DNA of 28,871 nucleotides from positions 180,691-209,561 of the forward strand of contig MNCI01017900.1 in assembly GCA_015680685.1 (NCBI GenBank), written 5' to 3'. Below are positions 8,568 to 17,611 of this stretch, piece by piece; position 1 is the first letter of the stretch; the number at the start of each line of letters is the position of its first letter. The translations under genes and the position numbers were made by a program. The notes under the pieces were generated by a model. That model was not told the origin of the DNA and searched no databases. It worked only from the letters and a program-made list of their open reading frames with translations. The DNA is from Gnetum montanum. Lineage: Eukaryota; Streptophyta; Gnetopsida; Gnetales; Gnetaceae.

Positions 8568-11500
8568 TCAGCATAGGTGGCCATCTCCCCCATGACTGAG
8601 TTGAAAGGAGGATATCTGAAATAATGAGCACTTGTTTGAATTTTTTAGAATTATCCAACTTCTCCCAATTGATGTTTTCAGGTTAAGGTTTGGAAGTTGG
8701 TGATGCTCTTGCTCCAGTGTATCTATGCTTTTGACGTGAGCGCAAGTTGTTCCCTCAATTAATTCCATGCATGTTGGTGAGTTGCTCTCCTAATCAACTA
8801 TTAACCACTGGGTGTTTTCTTGTTGTGTGGTTGCTACATATAGGCACTTGTGTATGTTAATTTCTTGGGCACACCGATTGCATGTAGGCAATGTTGAACA
8901 CTCCTGTATGCAATCACACCCTGTATCACTGTATGTGATGCATGGAACTTTCTTCCTCTTGATCTTCCCAAAAGTATTTTCCTTAGATATTTCCAAGGAA
9001 AGATTGTGGACTCCTAGGCATGCGTTTATGGTACTTAGCCATGCCCTCCCCATTATTATTGGGAAGTCCCCTCTGTCATTGTTTACTTGTATCACTAAGA
9101 AATCAGCTGGGTATGACCACCCACACACAGTGGTAACAATGTCCTCCACCGGTCCCAAGGGGACAATGATGGACTGGTCAACCAGCTCTAAGCGAATATT
9201 GCTCTTCTTTAGTGTAGGTAGGTTCCAGGCTTTGTACATCTCCTATGATATTAAGTTAACTCCGAAACCTGAGTCCAGAAGAGCTTTATAGGGTTCATTC
9301 CCAGCGACTTGGAGATAAATTAGGGGGCTTCCAGGATCAGAGAATTTCCTGGGAAGGTGGCCCACCTTAATCTAGTCAATAACGGCATGTGTTAACATAA
9401 CCGTGTGCGCTGAGCTTAGTTCTTGGTTTGAAGGGAGCTCTAAAGTCTTATTTGATGGAGAGGCATTCAGAGGTTCAACCGCTTGTGGTTGTGAGGGCTT
9501 GGTTGGGTTGTTGGTTCTAAAGAAAGGTCTTCTCTTTATACGGTTGTCAAAACCAACAGCGGGTTGAAGGTTTATAGCTCTCGTAGCATTGCATTGCTAC
9601 GGTTGAGTGGGGAGTTTCCCTTGCATTGCTGGAGCGGGTGGTAATGGAGTGATCGATGTGAGAGTTGCGGATGGGTTTGGAGGATGGTATGTTTGTGGGT
9701 TGTCTCTCCCAGGAGAAGGAGTCTTATAATACTTTTGAGCTTGGTAGTGATTGTGGTGTCATGTGACCAACAGAGTCATGTGGAGAGATTGGCTACTGCA
9801 CATAGTAGCCATATGAATCCAGTTGTCGGTAAAGGTATTGTTGCCTTGACAGTGGAATCCCCCATGATTGTGGGTATTGCCACTACTGGTGTTTCTCAAT
9901 AGGTTGTGGTAGAGTTCCACTTGCATAATACGTTAATGGTTAGTGGAACTGCCTTGGGTTACCTTGGGGATAAGGTAACCGTCGAGGTGCTTGTCATTTG
10001 TTAAGTTGTGGGTTAAGTGCATACACCCCAGACTCTTATAGATGTGAGATTACTGGGCAACATCCCTTAGGATGGTCATATTGGCATATCTCACATCCAC
10101 TGTCATTGTCTATATCAAAATCCATAACCTCTTCGGTGATAGCCATTTTTCCCTTACCTTTGTCATGTGCATGGTCCAAATCCCTCTTTTTCTTTTTATC
10201 ATAGTCACTACCTCGCTCCTTAGACTCCTCTACAATTTTAAGAACGATTTCAAATCTACTATCCAAGGAGTCCCACATTTGTTCTACCTTTGTCGACACT
10301 TCTATTGTTAATTTTTGGAGCAATAAGGTTTTCCTATTCACCATCTCCTCAAGTGGTGACTCTTCCTCCTCCTCACAGAATCTCACTCCCCTTTTTTGAA
10401 GGGAAGGATCGTGGTTGTACTCTTCTGCACTTTCTCTCTTACGTAGCTCCCCTTCTTCCTTAGCTACTTACTCTAGAAATCTATGGACTTGATGGGACCT
10501 AAGCTCTGATAATCTTCCTTGGGCATATGTTCCAAGGGTTCTCCTAGTTTCATGCCTAAGTCCATCTATGAGATGGCGTAGTTGATCTCGTTGTGTGTAG
10601 CCATGGCTCAGGCAACGATGTAACAGTGCATAAAAATAGCCCATGGTAGCATCCAAGGATTCATGATTTCCCTACTTCCATCCTTGGATTTGCTTTCACA
10701 AGTTGGACACCCAGGAGTACGTTTGATACTTATCATTAAATAGCTCTAGCATCGTACTCCACCTCCTAATGGTTTCTGGTTCTAAGGACTAATACCAACT
10801 TTCCACTTCTTTTACTAGTGTCCTTGGGAACAACTTTAGTTTTTGCCACTCGCTCTCAATGTTCTACAAGGCACATGCATCATGAAATGCTTGTAAGTGA
10901 TTTTGAGGATCAGCGTTGTATCCCCCCTCAAATCGTGGGATATTATTCATGTCTAACCTCTTGATCCTACTATCTTTTTGGTGCCTTGTGGGGATTCTCA
11001 CAACCTTTGTGATATCTAACATGCTTCGGGTTGCGAGTAGGGGTTCTTCGTGGTCATTTTGTTCATGGCATCTATGATGTCTACGCGGTTCCCTACTCTC
11101 CCTTCTTTCATGCCTTGATTCTTTCAAGTGCCCTCGTCCTCTTTCTCAACTCTCTCATCTTGGTTTCTCACTATGTTTACCCTTATTCTCATGGTTAGGC
11201 TCCTTATGACTATGTCCTAATACAGAGGGAGAGGGTGAGTGTGATGATGAAGGTGAAGAAGAAGGAGAACCATCACCATGACAATGTTCCCTACCTTCTC
11301 TTTGGTGGTCCCGGCCCCGATCATGATTACAATCAAAATGCCTATCCTTATCATGTGTTTATGTTCCCTCGTTAAACACTTAGTGTTCTTGGGGATCAGA
11401 ACCAGGATTGTGAATTGTGGAGTGGAGGTTTTGATACACCACCTCTTGACCATCGTTAGGAGGGGGAACATCATTTTGTGGAGAACCTATTAAAATAGGT

Positions 11501-11934
11501 TCACCACCCTCAATTTCGCTTAAGACGGGTGGAGCATTATGGGGGCCTTTGCCTTTCAACAATGTATAGTATCTCTCCTATTGCAAGTCCCTTTGATGTT
11601 GCACCTCTGTGGGATGGTAATCCCTTGTGTCATAATCACACGCAATGTATTCCGTATATAACTGTGACATGTCTATTTGCACGAGAGCATGAAGAAGCAT
11701 GTTGGGGACTGCTCAATCTGGAGGCAACACTATGTTACCCTCCAAGTCTCTCCAACGCAATTGTTCATCTTGATGGAGAATAAAGGTAAAGTTGGGTACA
11801 TACTCATCATGATGAATATATACCACACGGAACTATTGAGGCATTGGCTGATCTTGGTTACATGTGTTGTGTCACCGACTGTCTCTTGTGTGAGTCCTAG
11901 GCAGTGAGGTGCTTTTGTGCGAAGAAGAAGACAT
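8568..11934 (-). pseudogene. E2 gag-protease polyprotein, decayed
   Basis: ATG at 11934 (reverse) gives MSSSSHKS like E1, then an early stop. Recognisable parts in order: N-terminal region (about 11930-11380), His/Arg/Ser-rich part (about 11450-11080), gag domain (11127-10468; RFEGGYNADPQNHLQAFHD, MDATMGYFYALLH), a segment at 10386-10036 ending in the zinc knuckle CEICQYDHPKGCC, a Pro/Gln-rich linker, and a protease (about 9350-8790). This is the only copy whose protease keeps D-S-G (ALLDSGFGVNLIS), yet TAG follows two residues later where E1 has Gln. The frame then runs 9239-8790, meets TAG where E1 and E3 have Gln, and continues 8768-8568 to SHGGDGHLC. The product would be a structural Gag plus its protease; this copy cannot make it intact. 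Confidence 0.87.
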
Positions 11935-12059
11935 GTTTGTCTTGTTCAGTGTGCTGTTTACCATTGTCTTATTTTTTCTTTTGATCAACCCTAAGGGTTT
12001 GTTCTAGCTTCCCAATGATGTGGATGATTTCCTATATTCTACGTAGTGCACAAACAACT

Positions 12060-12800
12060 AAGGACTAAGTGCTTACACGCCCTAATGGAACACTTAAGAC
12101 TAATCAATCGCTATCTTCCCAAGCTTACTTGTATTGTCACGGTTGTATGGTTAAGTAAGCTTGAGGTATATGATTTTTATATCTTTTGTCTTTTAATGTC
12201 TTTACGCTAATAAGGAAAAGGTGAAGAGAACTAAATGGCTAACTTATATTAACTATTCACTAACTAAGTTCTAATTGTCCTAGCACCAATATCCGTTCCC
12301 ACTTGCCGCACACACCCTGAACCAGTGCAACACTGCTGGGATTACCAAACGCTACTCGCTACTAGGTTACCAAGCGTTACACATGTGCTTGAAGTGGTCA
12401 TACTGAATGCACTTAACTAGGAGAGTCAAGGGTTAAGAGAGATTTAATTATCTAGGAAAGTGTTTAAACATTTAACAATAATTAATTCCTATTTAGCTTA
12501 GTCCACATGCTGCAAGGTTTATCAGAAAGTTCATCTTTATTGTCGTACACAAATGTGTGCTCAGGTACAATTTGCTCGAATAAAGATCTGTTCACTTTAA
12601 GACTCCTATTGCGGGCACATGGAAATTATTCTAACTCTGGAATGGTAAAACTGCTATAGTTTGGCTAAGGGTCTAGATCTAGATGAGAAAACAAGGGAAA
12701 GCTGCCTCTTATTTATAAATGTTGTGGTAGGCCGTGATATCGCGTACGCAATATTGCGAGGGCCGATGCGATATCGTGGATGCAATATCGCGGCTCATCA
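12060..12800 (-). repeat. E2 5' LTR (right), missing its outer end
   Basis: About 741 bp. Homology to the left LTR begins at AAGGACTAAG (12060; partner at 5939) and runs to CTCATCA at 12800. The first 73 or so bases of the partner, plus the PBS and about 20 bp of leader, are missing. Just inside, CAAACAACTA (12051-12060) is the leader sequence that in E1 lies at about 1564-1575. The TATA box (reverse) is 12710-12717. The U3 array has four units: 12736 GATATC, 12750 AATATT, 12770 GATATC, 12784 AATATC. Confidence 0.92.
12710..12800 (-). promoter_or_regulatory. E2 5' LTR U3: four palindromic units and TATA box
   Basis: Units start at 12736, 12750, 12770 and 12784 (spacings 14, 20, 14), two of them decayed to AATATT or AATATC. 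TATAAATA is on the - strand at 12710-12717. The sister LTR of the same element has three units, so the array changed after insertion or during copying. Confidence 0.7.
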
Positions 12801-13983
12801 GGCCCTCTCTAACTTCCTACTCCTTCCTTTCTCATTTCATCGGAATGGTGGTGACTCTTTGACGGAAGCATTCTTACTACTTCATGTGGATGGATTGGCC
12901 AAGTGTATTCATGCGAAGTCACTGAATGTGGATTGTTTGAGGCTGGATTTGGAATGAGATCTACTAAGTCACATTAATCATAACTACACAAGGGGCTATA
13001 CACCACATTATTCTTGAGACTCTGTTCCATTCTCCTCTTTCCATCATTCTTTCTCCATTTTCCACCTCATTGCCGGTTGTATTAATAGTCCATATTTTGG
13101 CTAATGCATTGTTTTCCTTTTGGTAAATTCTTGTGGTTAGGACTTTAACTCTTGCTTCCAAATGACATTTTTAGAGCCTACGGACTCTTTAAATGTAGGA
13201 CTACCAGGGCATTAAGGGCATGACCCTACTTTGGGGAGGACCCACTGACATTCCTATTTTGTGCATCAGTTAACTTCTTTCCCTTAAACATTCTTATAAT
13301 CACCATTTATTTTGTTCATTTCCACCTATGACATCCATTTTATTGGTGTTATCGTTGTTTCTTTTTCTCCCTCTTTCTTATTCCTTATCTTTTTCCATTC
13401 TACCGCTACCAAAGGTTCGCTCTTAGTCATGGGGGTCCTGGTCCAATTTTTTCAATTTTCTCCTAACCCCTACACCTTACACCTTCGATAGTCACCAGTA
13501 TTATACCTCCAAAATCTATATTAGCCATATCACAACTCAGCCAATAAACCATACACCGAGGCAAGGTATCAATTGCATTGTGATTTATTTACCCTTGCTA
13601 ATATGTGACTGTATTGTGTGTGCAGATGGCGACCATACGACAACGGATTGGAGCTGGAGAAATCACTTAGGATGGACTGGTGCTGGAATAGTCATGCAAG
13701 GAACAAGATTGATGGCACAGCTATGGATGCACAACGAAGGTGCAACTTTGGCATCGACAGCAACACATTTTCTTCTTTTCTCTCTCTTCTCTCTCAACTG
13801 CCAAACAAGGCTAGATGTCAAATGTGTATAGTGTTCACTCTTGTGGTCATGAACACTAGTATTTCCATGTATTCTAATGATGATCCATTCACATGTCACC
13901 CCATTCACCATTAGTGTCATTCAAGTCAATAATCCCATACCTTCCCAATATTTTGTAAGGAACTCGAGGACGAGTTTTCATTC
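12801..13983 (+). other. E1 3' non-coding region, second part
   Basis: Continuation of E1 after the E2 insertion, starting with the duplicated GGCCC. It has pyrimidine-rich DNA (13340-13460), an internal copy of the polypurine 11-mer AGTCATGGGGG (13425-13435), an intron-like segment (13566-13625) and a sense frame (13580-13831). E2 (6673-7860, -) and E3 (19303-20480, -) are colinear. No polymerase domain is seen. Confidence 0.8.
13580..13831 (+). other. Sense ORF in E1 3' region (83 codons), conserved with E2 and E3
   Basis: The stretch after TGTGTGCAG (13617-13625) stays open in the same frame in all three elements: E1 ADGDHTTTDWSWRNH, E2 ADGNHTLMVWIWREH (6825-7049, -), E3 ADGNHATMDWIWREH (19471-19668, -). 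E1 and E2 share GxVMQGTR; E3 diverges there. A second frame is also open, which weakens the coding argument. The DNA just upstream looks like a short intron (AAG/GTATC, TTGCTAAT, TGTGTGCAG/ATGG). It might be a captured host gene fragment; no family is recognised. Confidence 0.3.
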
Positions 13984-13996
13984 AGTCATGGGGGTA
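13984..13996 (+). other. E1 polypurine tract
   Basis: AGTCATGGGGGTA abuts the 3' LTR start TGATGAG at 13997. The G-run is short for a PPT, but its position and its conservation in E2 (6660-6672) and E3 (19290-19302) support the role. Confidence 0.75.
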
Positions 13997-14775
13997 TGAT
14001 GAGCCGCGATATCGCGTACGTGATATCGCGGCTTGCCACAATGTCTATAAATAAGACGCAGCTTTCCCTTGTTCACTCACTTAGACTTAGACCCTTAGCC
14101 AAACTATAGTAGTTTTACCATTCCAGAGTTAGAATAATTTCTATGTGCCCATAGTAGGAGTCTTAAAGTGAACGGATCTTTATTCGAGAAAATTGTACCT
14201 AAGCAGACATTTGTGTACAGAAATAAAGATGAACTTTCTTATAAACCTTGCAGCATGTGGACTAAGCTAAATAGGAATTAATTATTGTTAAATGTTTAAA
14301 TGCTTTCCTAGATAATTAATCTCTCTCAACCCTTGACTCTCCTAGTTAAGTGCACTCAGTACGACCACTTTGAGCATGTGTGTAGCACTTGGTAACCCAG
14401 TAACGATTAGCGTTTGGTAATCCCAACAGCATTACACTGGTTTAGGCTGTGTGCAGCAAGTGGGAATGGATACTGGTGTTAAGATCAATTAGAACTTAGT
14501 TAGTGAATAGTTAATATAAGTTAGTCACTTAGTTTTCTTCACCTTTCCTTATTAGCGTAAAGACATTAAAAGATAAAAGATATAAAAATCATATACCTCA
14601 AGCTTACTTAACCATACAACCGTGACAATACAAGTAAGTTTGGGAGGATAGCAATTGATTAACCTTAAGTGTTCCATTAGGGCGCATAAGCACTTAGTCC
14701 TTGGAGTTCGACAGGATCACATGTGAAATGCTTGTATTCATATGGTTGAGTGTAAGGGTACCTCGCCACTCATCA
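13997..14775 (+). repeat. E1 3' LTR
   Basis: 779 bp, from TGATGAGCCGCG to CGCCACTCATCA, both ends intact. U3 units GATATC at 14008-14013 and 14022-14027; TATAAATA 14046-14053; AATAAA 14222-14227. It differs from the 5' LTR at about 75 positions by hand count, about three quarters of them transitions. ATAAT follows at 14776-14780. Confidence 0.96.
14001..14053 (+). promoter_or_regulatory. E1 3' LTR U3: two GATATC palindromes and TATA box
   Basis: CCGCGATATCGCG and TGATATCGCGGC lie 14 bp apart (14008, 14022), then TATAAATA at 14046. This copy is the better-preserved pair, without the CG-to-CA change seen in the 5' LTR. It could drive transcription outward into the DNA right of E1. Confidence 0.7.
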
Positions 14776-14868
14776 ATAATGCTTCTTCATTACATAAGAA
14801 ACCCTAATTTAACATAGTTTTAAAATCTTAAAAATTTATTTAGATCACATATTTAAGTCTACAAAGGT
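14776..14868. other. Short spacer between E1 and the solo LTR
   Basis: 93 bp: the E1 target duplication ATAAT, then host-flank DNA, ending in AAGGT (14864-14868), the target duplication of the solo LTR. No gene is seen. Confidence 0.8.
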
Positions 14869-15718
14869 TGATGGAACGCGATATCGCATGGGCCGCGATA
14901 TCGCGTCCGTCGCCTCCCCCGTGATATTGCATCCCTTACGATATCGCGTACATGATATCGCATCTTCCCTTATGATATCGCGTACACGATATCGTAGTGC
15001 ATCACCAAATCTATAAATAAGAGTCAACTCTCCCTTGTTTCTCCATCTAGATCTAGACCGTAGCCAAACTCTTGCAGTTTTTCCATTCTAGAGTTAGAGT
15101 ATTTTCCATGTGCTTGCAGTAGGAGTCCTAAAGTGAACGGATTTTATTCAAGCAAATATTGTACCTGAGCACAAGTTTGTGTACAGAAATAAAGACAAAA
15201 TTTTTGGATAAACCTTGCAGTGCATGGACTAAGCTAAATAGGACTTTAATTAATGTTATTTACTGCTTTCCTAATTAATCTCTCTCAACCCTCAACACTT
15301 CTAAGTGCATTCAGTACGACCGCTTCGAGCACGTGGGTTATGCTTGGTAATCCTAGCAACGAATAGCATTTGGTAATCCCAGAAGGTTGCATCGGCTCAG
15401 GGTGTGAACGGCAAGTGGGAATGGATACTAATGCTAGGTTAATTAATGCTTAGTCAGTTAAAGTTAGTTACTTAGTCTCTTCACCCTTTCCTCCCTTAGC
15501 ATAGGTGATAAAACATAAAATATATAAAAATCATATAACCACATACTTACTTAACCATACAACTGTGACAAATACAAGTAAGTCTGGGAAGATAATGAAT
15601 AATTAACGTTAAGTGTTCCATAAGGTGTGTAGGCACTTAGTCTGCGAAGTTCGACCGGATCGCACGTGTAACGCTCATATTCATATGGTTGAGTGTAGGG
15701 GTACCTCGCCACTCATCA
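14869..15718 (+). mobile_element. Solo LTR of a related subfamily
   Basis: 850 bp from TGATGGAACGCGATATCGC to GCCACTCATCA, flanked on both sides by AAGGT (14864-14868, 15719-15723). No internal region or second LTR accompanies it, and the matching TSD shows it arose by LTR-LTR recombination rather than by truncation. In U5 it shares E3-type features (AGGTGTGTAGGCACTTAGTCTGC), so it groups with E3, not with E1/E2. Its U3 is longer because it carries seven GATATC units. TATAAATA 15012-15019, AATAAA 15188-15193. Confidence 0.94.
14877..15019 (+). promoter_or_regulatory. Expanded palindrome array (7 units) and TATA box in the solo LTR
   Basis: GATATC cores start at 14880, 14897, 14923 (GATATT), 14940, 14954, 14974 and 14988, most embedded in GCGATATCGC-like palindromes. 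Spacings are 17, 26, 17, 14, 20 and 14. The array ends 19 bp before TATAAATA (15012-15019). It is the largest array in the window. Confidence 0.75.
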
Positions 15719-15923
15719 AAGGTATTATTAAATGTAAGTGATTAAGACACTCATCTCTTAGTTATGAGATTATGGATTTGATTCTTGCTTTTGCTTTTGA
15801 GTGTGGTAGTAGTGGAGTAGCCTTATGGTGGAACCCTTTTCATTCGTGGTTACCTTGCTATGTGGGTAGGGGTTATGCTACCAACCTCAAGTTGCCTTGC
15901 CTAAAAAAAGGTATTATTAAATG
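15719..15923 (+). mobile_element. tRNA-derived SINE with 16-bp target duplication
   Basis: AAGGTATTATTAAATG occurs at 15719-15734 and 15908-15923, enclosing about 173 bp that end in CCTAAAAAAA. The 5' part is tRNA-like: box-A-like TAAGTGATTAAGAC (15735-15748) and box-B-like GGATTTGATTC (15774-15784). Known: a long TSD, an A-tail and internal pol III boxes define SINEs. The left duplication begins with the same AAGGT that flanks the solo LTR, so the two insertions touch. Confidence 0.8.
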
Positions 15924-16005
15924 AGATGACATTGCTTGCTATTATTTATATGATGCATATAAAAGACTTACTAGGAGAGGTGGTGGAACTAGTAATGTTT
16001 TTTTT

Positions 16006-16133
16006 AAATAATATTTACCCCTAAGACATATGATTATATTAGAACTTTATAACTCAACATTACTTGCTAGAATCAAATCTATAACTTAAAGTTTCAAAAT
16101 CTAGAATCTTGCCACTAAGCTAACACCTCATTA
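16006..16133 (-). mobile_element. tRNA-derived SINE copy, family S2
   Basis: Read on the - strand it runs from GAGGTGTTAGCTTAGTGGC (box-A-like) through a degraded box B to AAGTTCTAATATAATC and CATATGTCTTAGGGG. The same order occurs at 17830-17972 and 18137-18278. The tail here differs somewhat from the other copies. Confidence 0.5.
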
Positions 16134-16139
16134 TTTATA

Positions 16140-16880
16140 AAATACTTACTAATGAAGTTGGGGATCATATAAAAGATTAATGATGGAAATGGATACTGTT
16201 ACCTCAATATAAAGGTTTTTTTTTAATATTTACATGATTATCTACTAGTCAAGAAGTTGCTAAAATATAAAGGAATGATTGATGTTAATATATATGCATA
16301 ATGTACATCCATATGGAGATGCAAGACCATTAATTTTTTTAATATTCTAAAGTACAAGAATTTTATTAAAAACTTCATATGCTTATTGGTATTTCTATGA
16401 GGCCAAAATTTGACTACAAAAAAATATTCTCAAGTTTTGGCCAACAATAATGGAAAAATGGAAGCATTGCATTCAAGAATTACTCCCATGTTTTCTTTAT
16501 CAATGATAGCTTTCTAAAAATTCTTTTCATTTGAAAATTGCTAATATTCGCCCTAGGTCAGTTTTTATTTAAGCCTTGCATGTGTAATTTGTAGCTAGTA
16601 GTAACTATAGTCTTGCTAATTTCAAATGGTTAAAGGAATAAGTCAATGAGATAATTTTAGTTTCATGTATTCTTTGAATCTTTACCTTTTTTAGTTCTTG
16701 CTTTGAAGAATTGACTTGGTTTAATGTGCTTTATATTTTATTATGTCATGCTTGTTTTTCTTTTTTGTACAAGCTTAATTTGCTTAATTTTTGGTTTTGT
16801 AACTTAGCATCATAGTTTTCTTTTTCTTAAACTTGGCCATTATAGAATTGATTTTTTCTTGTCAAACAAAAATTCAATTG
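16140..16880. other. AT-rich spacer, no gene seen
   Basis: About 740 bp of low-GC DNA with T and A runs and no ORF, RNA gene or clear repeat boundary that I can support. Fragments such as TTTTTTTTTAATATTTACATG (16216-16236) resemble the tail side of family S2 and may be remnants. Confidence 0.5.
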
Positions 16881-16883
16881 CCA

Positions 16884-17052
16884 ATGATAGGTTGCTCAAG
16901 TAGTTAGCTCGTTGTCTTGTTAGGCAACAAGTTGCTAGTTTAAGTCACGCATTAGGCATCGTTATATTCCTTTATAATTCTTTTAAAGTATCTATTGGCT
17001 ATATGTCATGGATCTTGGGGTGTACTTACAATCATTCTTTTGGGTTTCGACA
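16884..17052 (+). mobile_element. SINE-like copy sharing the S2 tail
   Basis: Box-A-like GCTCAAGTAGTTAGCTCG (16893-16910) and box-B-like AGTTTAAGTCA (16937-16947) precede a tail with TATGTCATGGATCTTGGGG and TTTTGGGTTTC. The tail motif CTTGGGGTGTACTTA matches 18137-18278 read in reverse. The head differs from the other S2 copies, so this may be a second subfamily. Confidence 0.5.
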
Positions 17053-17109
17053 ATCCCCTCCCTCTCCCCCTCCCCCAATCCTCCTCCCCACCTCCCCCCA
17101 CCACCACAN
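17053..17109. repeat. C-rich low-complexity tract with an ambiguous base
   Basis: A run of CCCTCC-like units ends in CCACCACCACA and the window's only N at 17109. The N suggests a sequencing or assembly difficulty in this tract. The frames crossing it are low-complexity artefacts. Confidence 0.8.
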
Positions 17110-17352
17110 ATTTCATTACCTAAAATCAATGCTTCAAGAAGATGATAAAAATAATAAAGATATAAAAAGTAAGATTGAGGTAGGATGGTCAACATATAGA
17201 TAAGCTAGTAATATTTAATGTGATCAAAGGATTCTAATAATTTTTTAAAAAAACTTGCAAGACAATAATCAAGTTTTTTATATTATATGGTATTGAATTG
17301 AGCTATAAAAAAGTGACATGAGTAGTAAATATATATGGTGAAGAACAATGAG

Positions 17353-17480
17353 ATGTTCGCCTCGTTGCATGGGTCTTGGCTTGGTAACCTAGGGCATTGG
17401 TTCAATTCTACTAGGTAGCACTAAGTTATAAACTTCTATAAATCTTGAGGTGTATTTATGTTTCAATTTTTTTGGGTTCC
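17353..17480 (+). mobile_element. tRNA-derived SINE copy, family S2
   Basis: Box-B-like TTGGTTCAATTC (17397-17408) follows a degraded tRNA-like head (GTTCGCCTCGTTGCATGGG). The tail AAATCTTGAGGTGTATTTAT and TTTTTTTGGGTTCC matches the S2 tail. It is opposite in orientation to the copies at 17830 and 18137. Confidence 0.55.
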
Positions 17481-17611
17481 ATCAAAAAGTATATATGGTG
17501 AAAATGTAAATGCTTAGATGGATGTTGAATTTTGAAAGATAAAATAAAATTTAAATAAAAATATGAGAAGAATATTAAGTGTCTATTATAGATAAGATAT
17601 AAAAAAAAAAT

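Larger units (their letters stand above)
5866..12800 (-). mobile_element. LTR retrotransposon E2, nested inside E1 in opposite orientation
   Basis: Seen: left LTR (3' LTR, 5866-6659), internal region with gag-pro on the - strand, right LTR (5' LTR, about 12060-12800). It is flanked by GGCCC on both sides (5861-5865, 12801-12805), and removing it plus one GGCCC rejoins E1 to match the uninterrupted site in E2 itself (reverse strand near 7850). Length is 6,935 bp. The right LTR has lost about 73 bp of its outer U5, together with the PBS. The LTRs differ at about 46 of some 700 aligned positions by hand count, fewer than in E1, as expected for the later insertion. It belongs to the same subfamily as E1 and has no reverse transcriptase or integrase. 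Confidence 0.96.
766..14775 (+). mobile_element. LTR retrotransposon E1 (gag-pro only, gypsy-type), interrupted by E2
   Basis: Seen: two 779-bp LTRs (766-1544 and 13997-14775) in direct orientation, both starting TGATGAG and ending in CATCA, flanked by the 5-bp target duplication ATAAT (761-765, 14776-14780). A degenerate PBS follows the left LTR and a short polypurine tract precedes the right one. With E2 and its duplicated GGCCC removed the element is about 7,070 bp. It encodes a decayed gag-protease frame and no recognisable reverse transcriptase or integrase. The LTRs differ at about 75 of 779 positions by hand count, mostly transitions, with no length difference. Known: TG...CA ends and a 5-bp TSD are usual for LTR retrotransposons; a tRNA-Asp-like PBS is typical of the Athila branch of plant Ty3/gypsy. 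Inferred: a non-autonomous, now immobile gypsy-type element. Confidence 0.96.

Noticed and set aside
12661-12957. 98-codon frame (+) that looks like a continuous gene
   Set aside because: It starts inside the E2 LTR on the antisense strand and crosses the insertion joint at 12800/12801 into E1, so it is a chance fusion. Only its second half (E1 DNA) is also open in E2.
14877-15000. CRISPR-like or satellite array from the regularly repeated GATATC motif
   Set aside because: Units are short palindromes with varied spacing, always inside U3 of LTRs; there are no spacers or cas genes, and the DNA is plant.
766-15718. One very large element with several LTRs (766, 5866, 12060, 13997, 14869) from tandem recombination
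   Set aside because: The matched TSDs (ATAAT outside, GGCCC around the inner element, AAGGT around the solo LTR) and the opposite orientation of the middle pair show nested and separate insertions.
15735-15800. A functional tRNA gene
   Set aside because: Box-A- and box-B-like elements are present, but no acceptor stem or cloverleaf pairing is visible, and the segment has an A-tail and a long target duplication, which fits a SINE.
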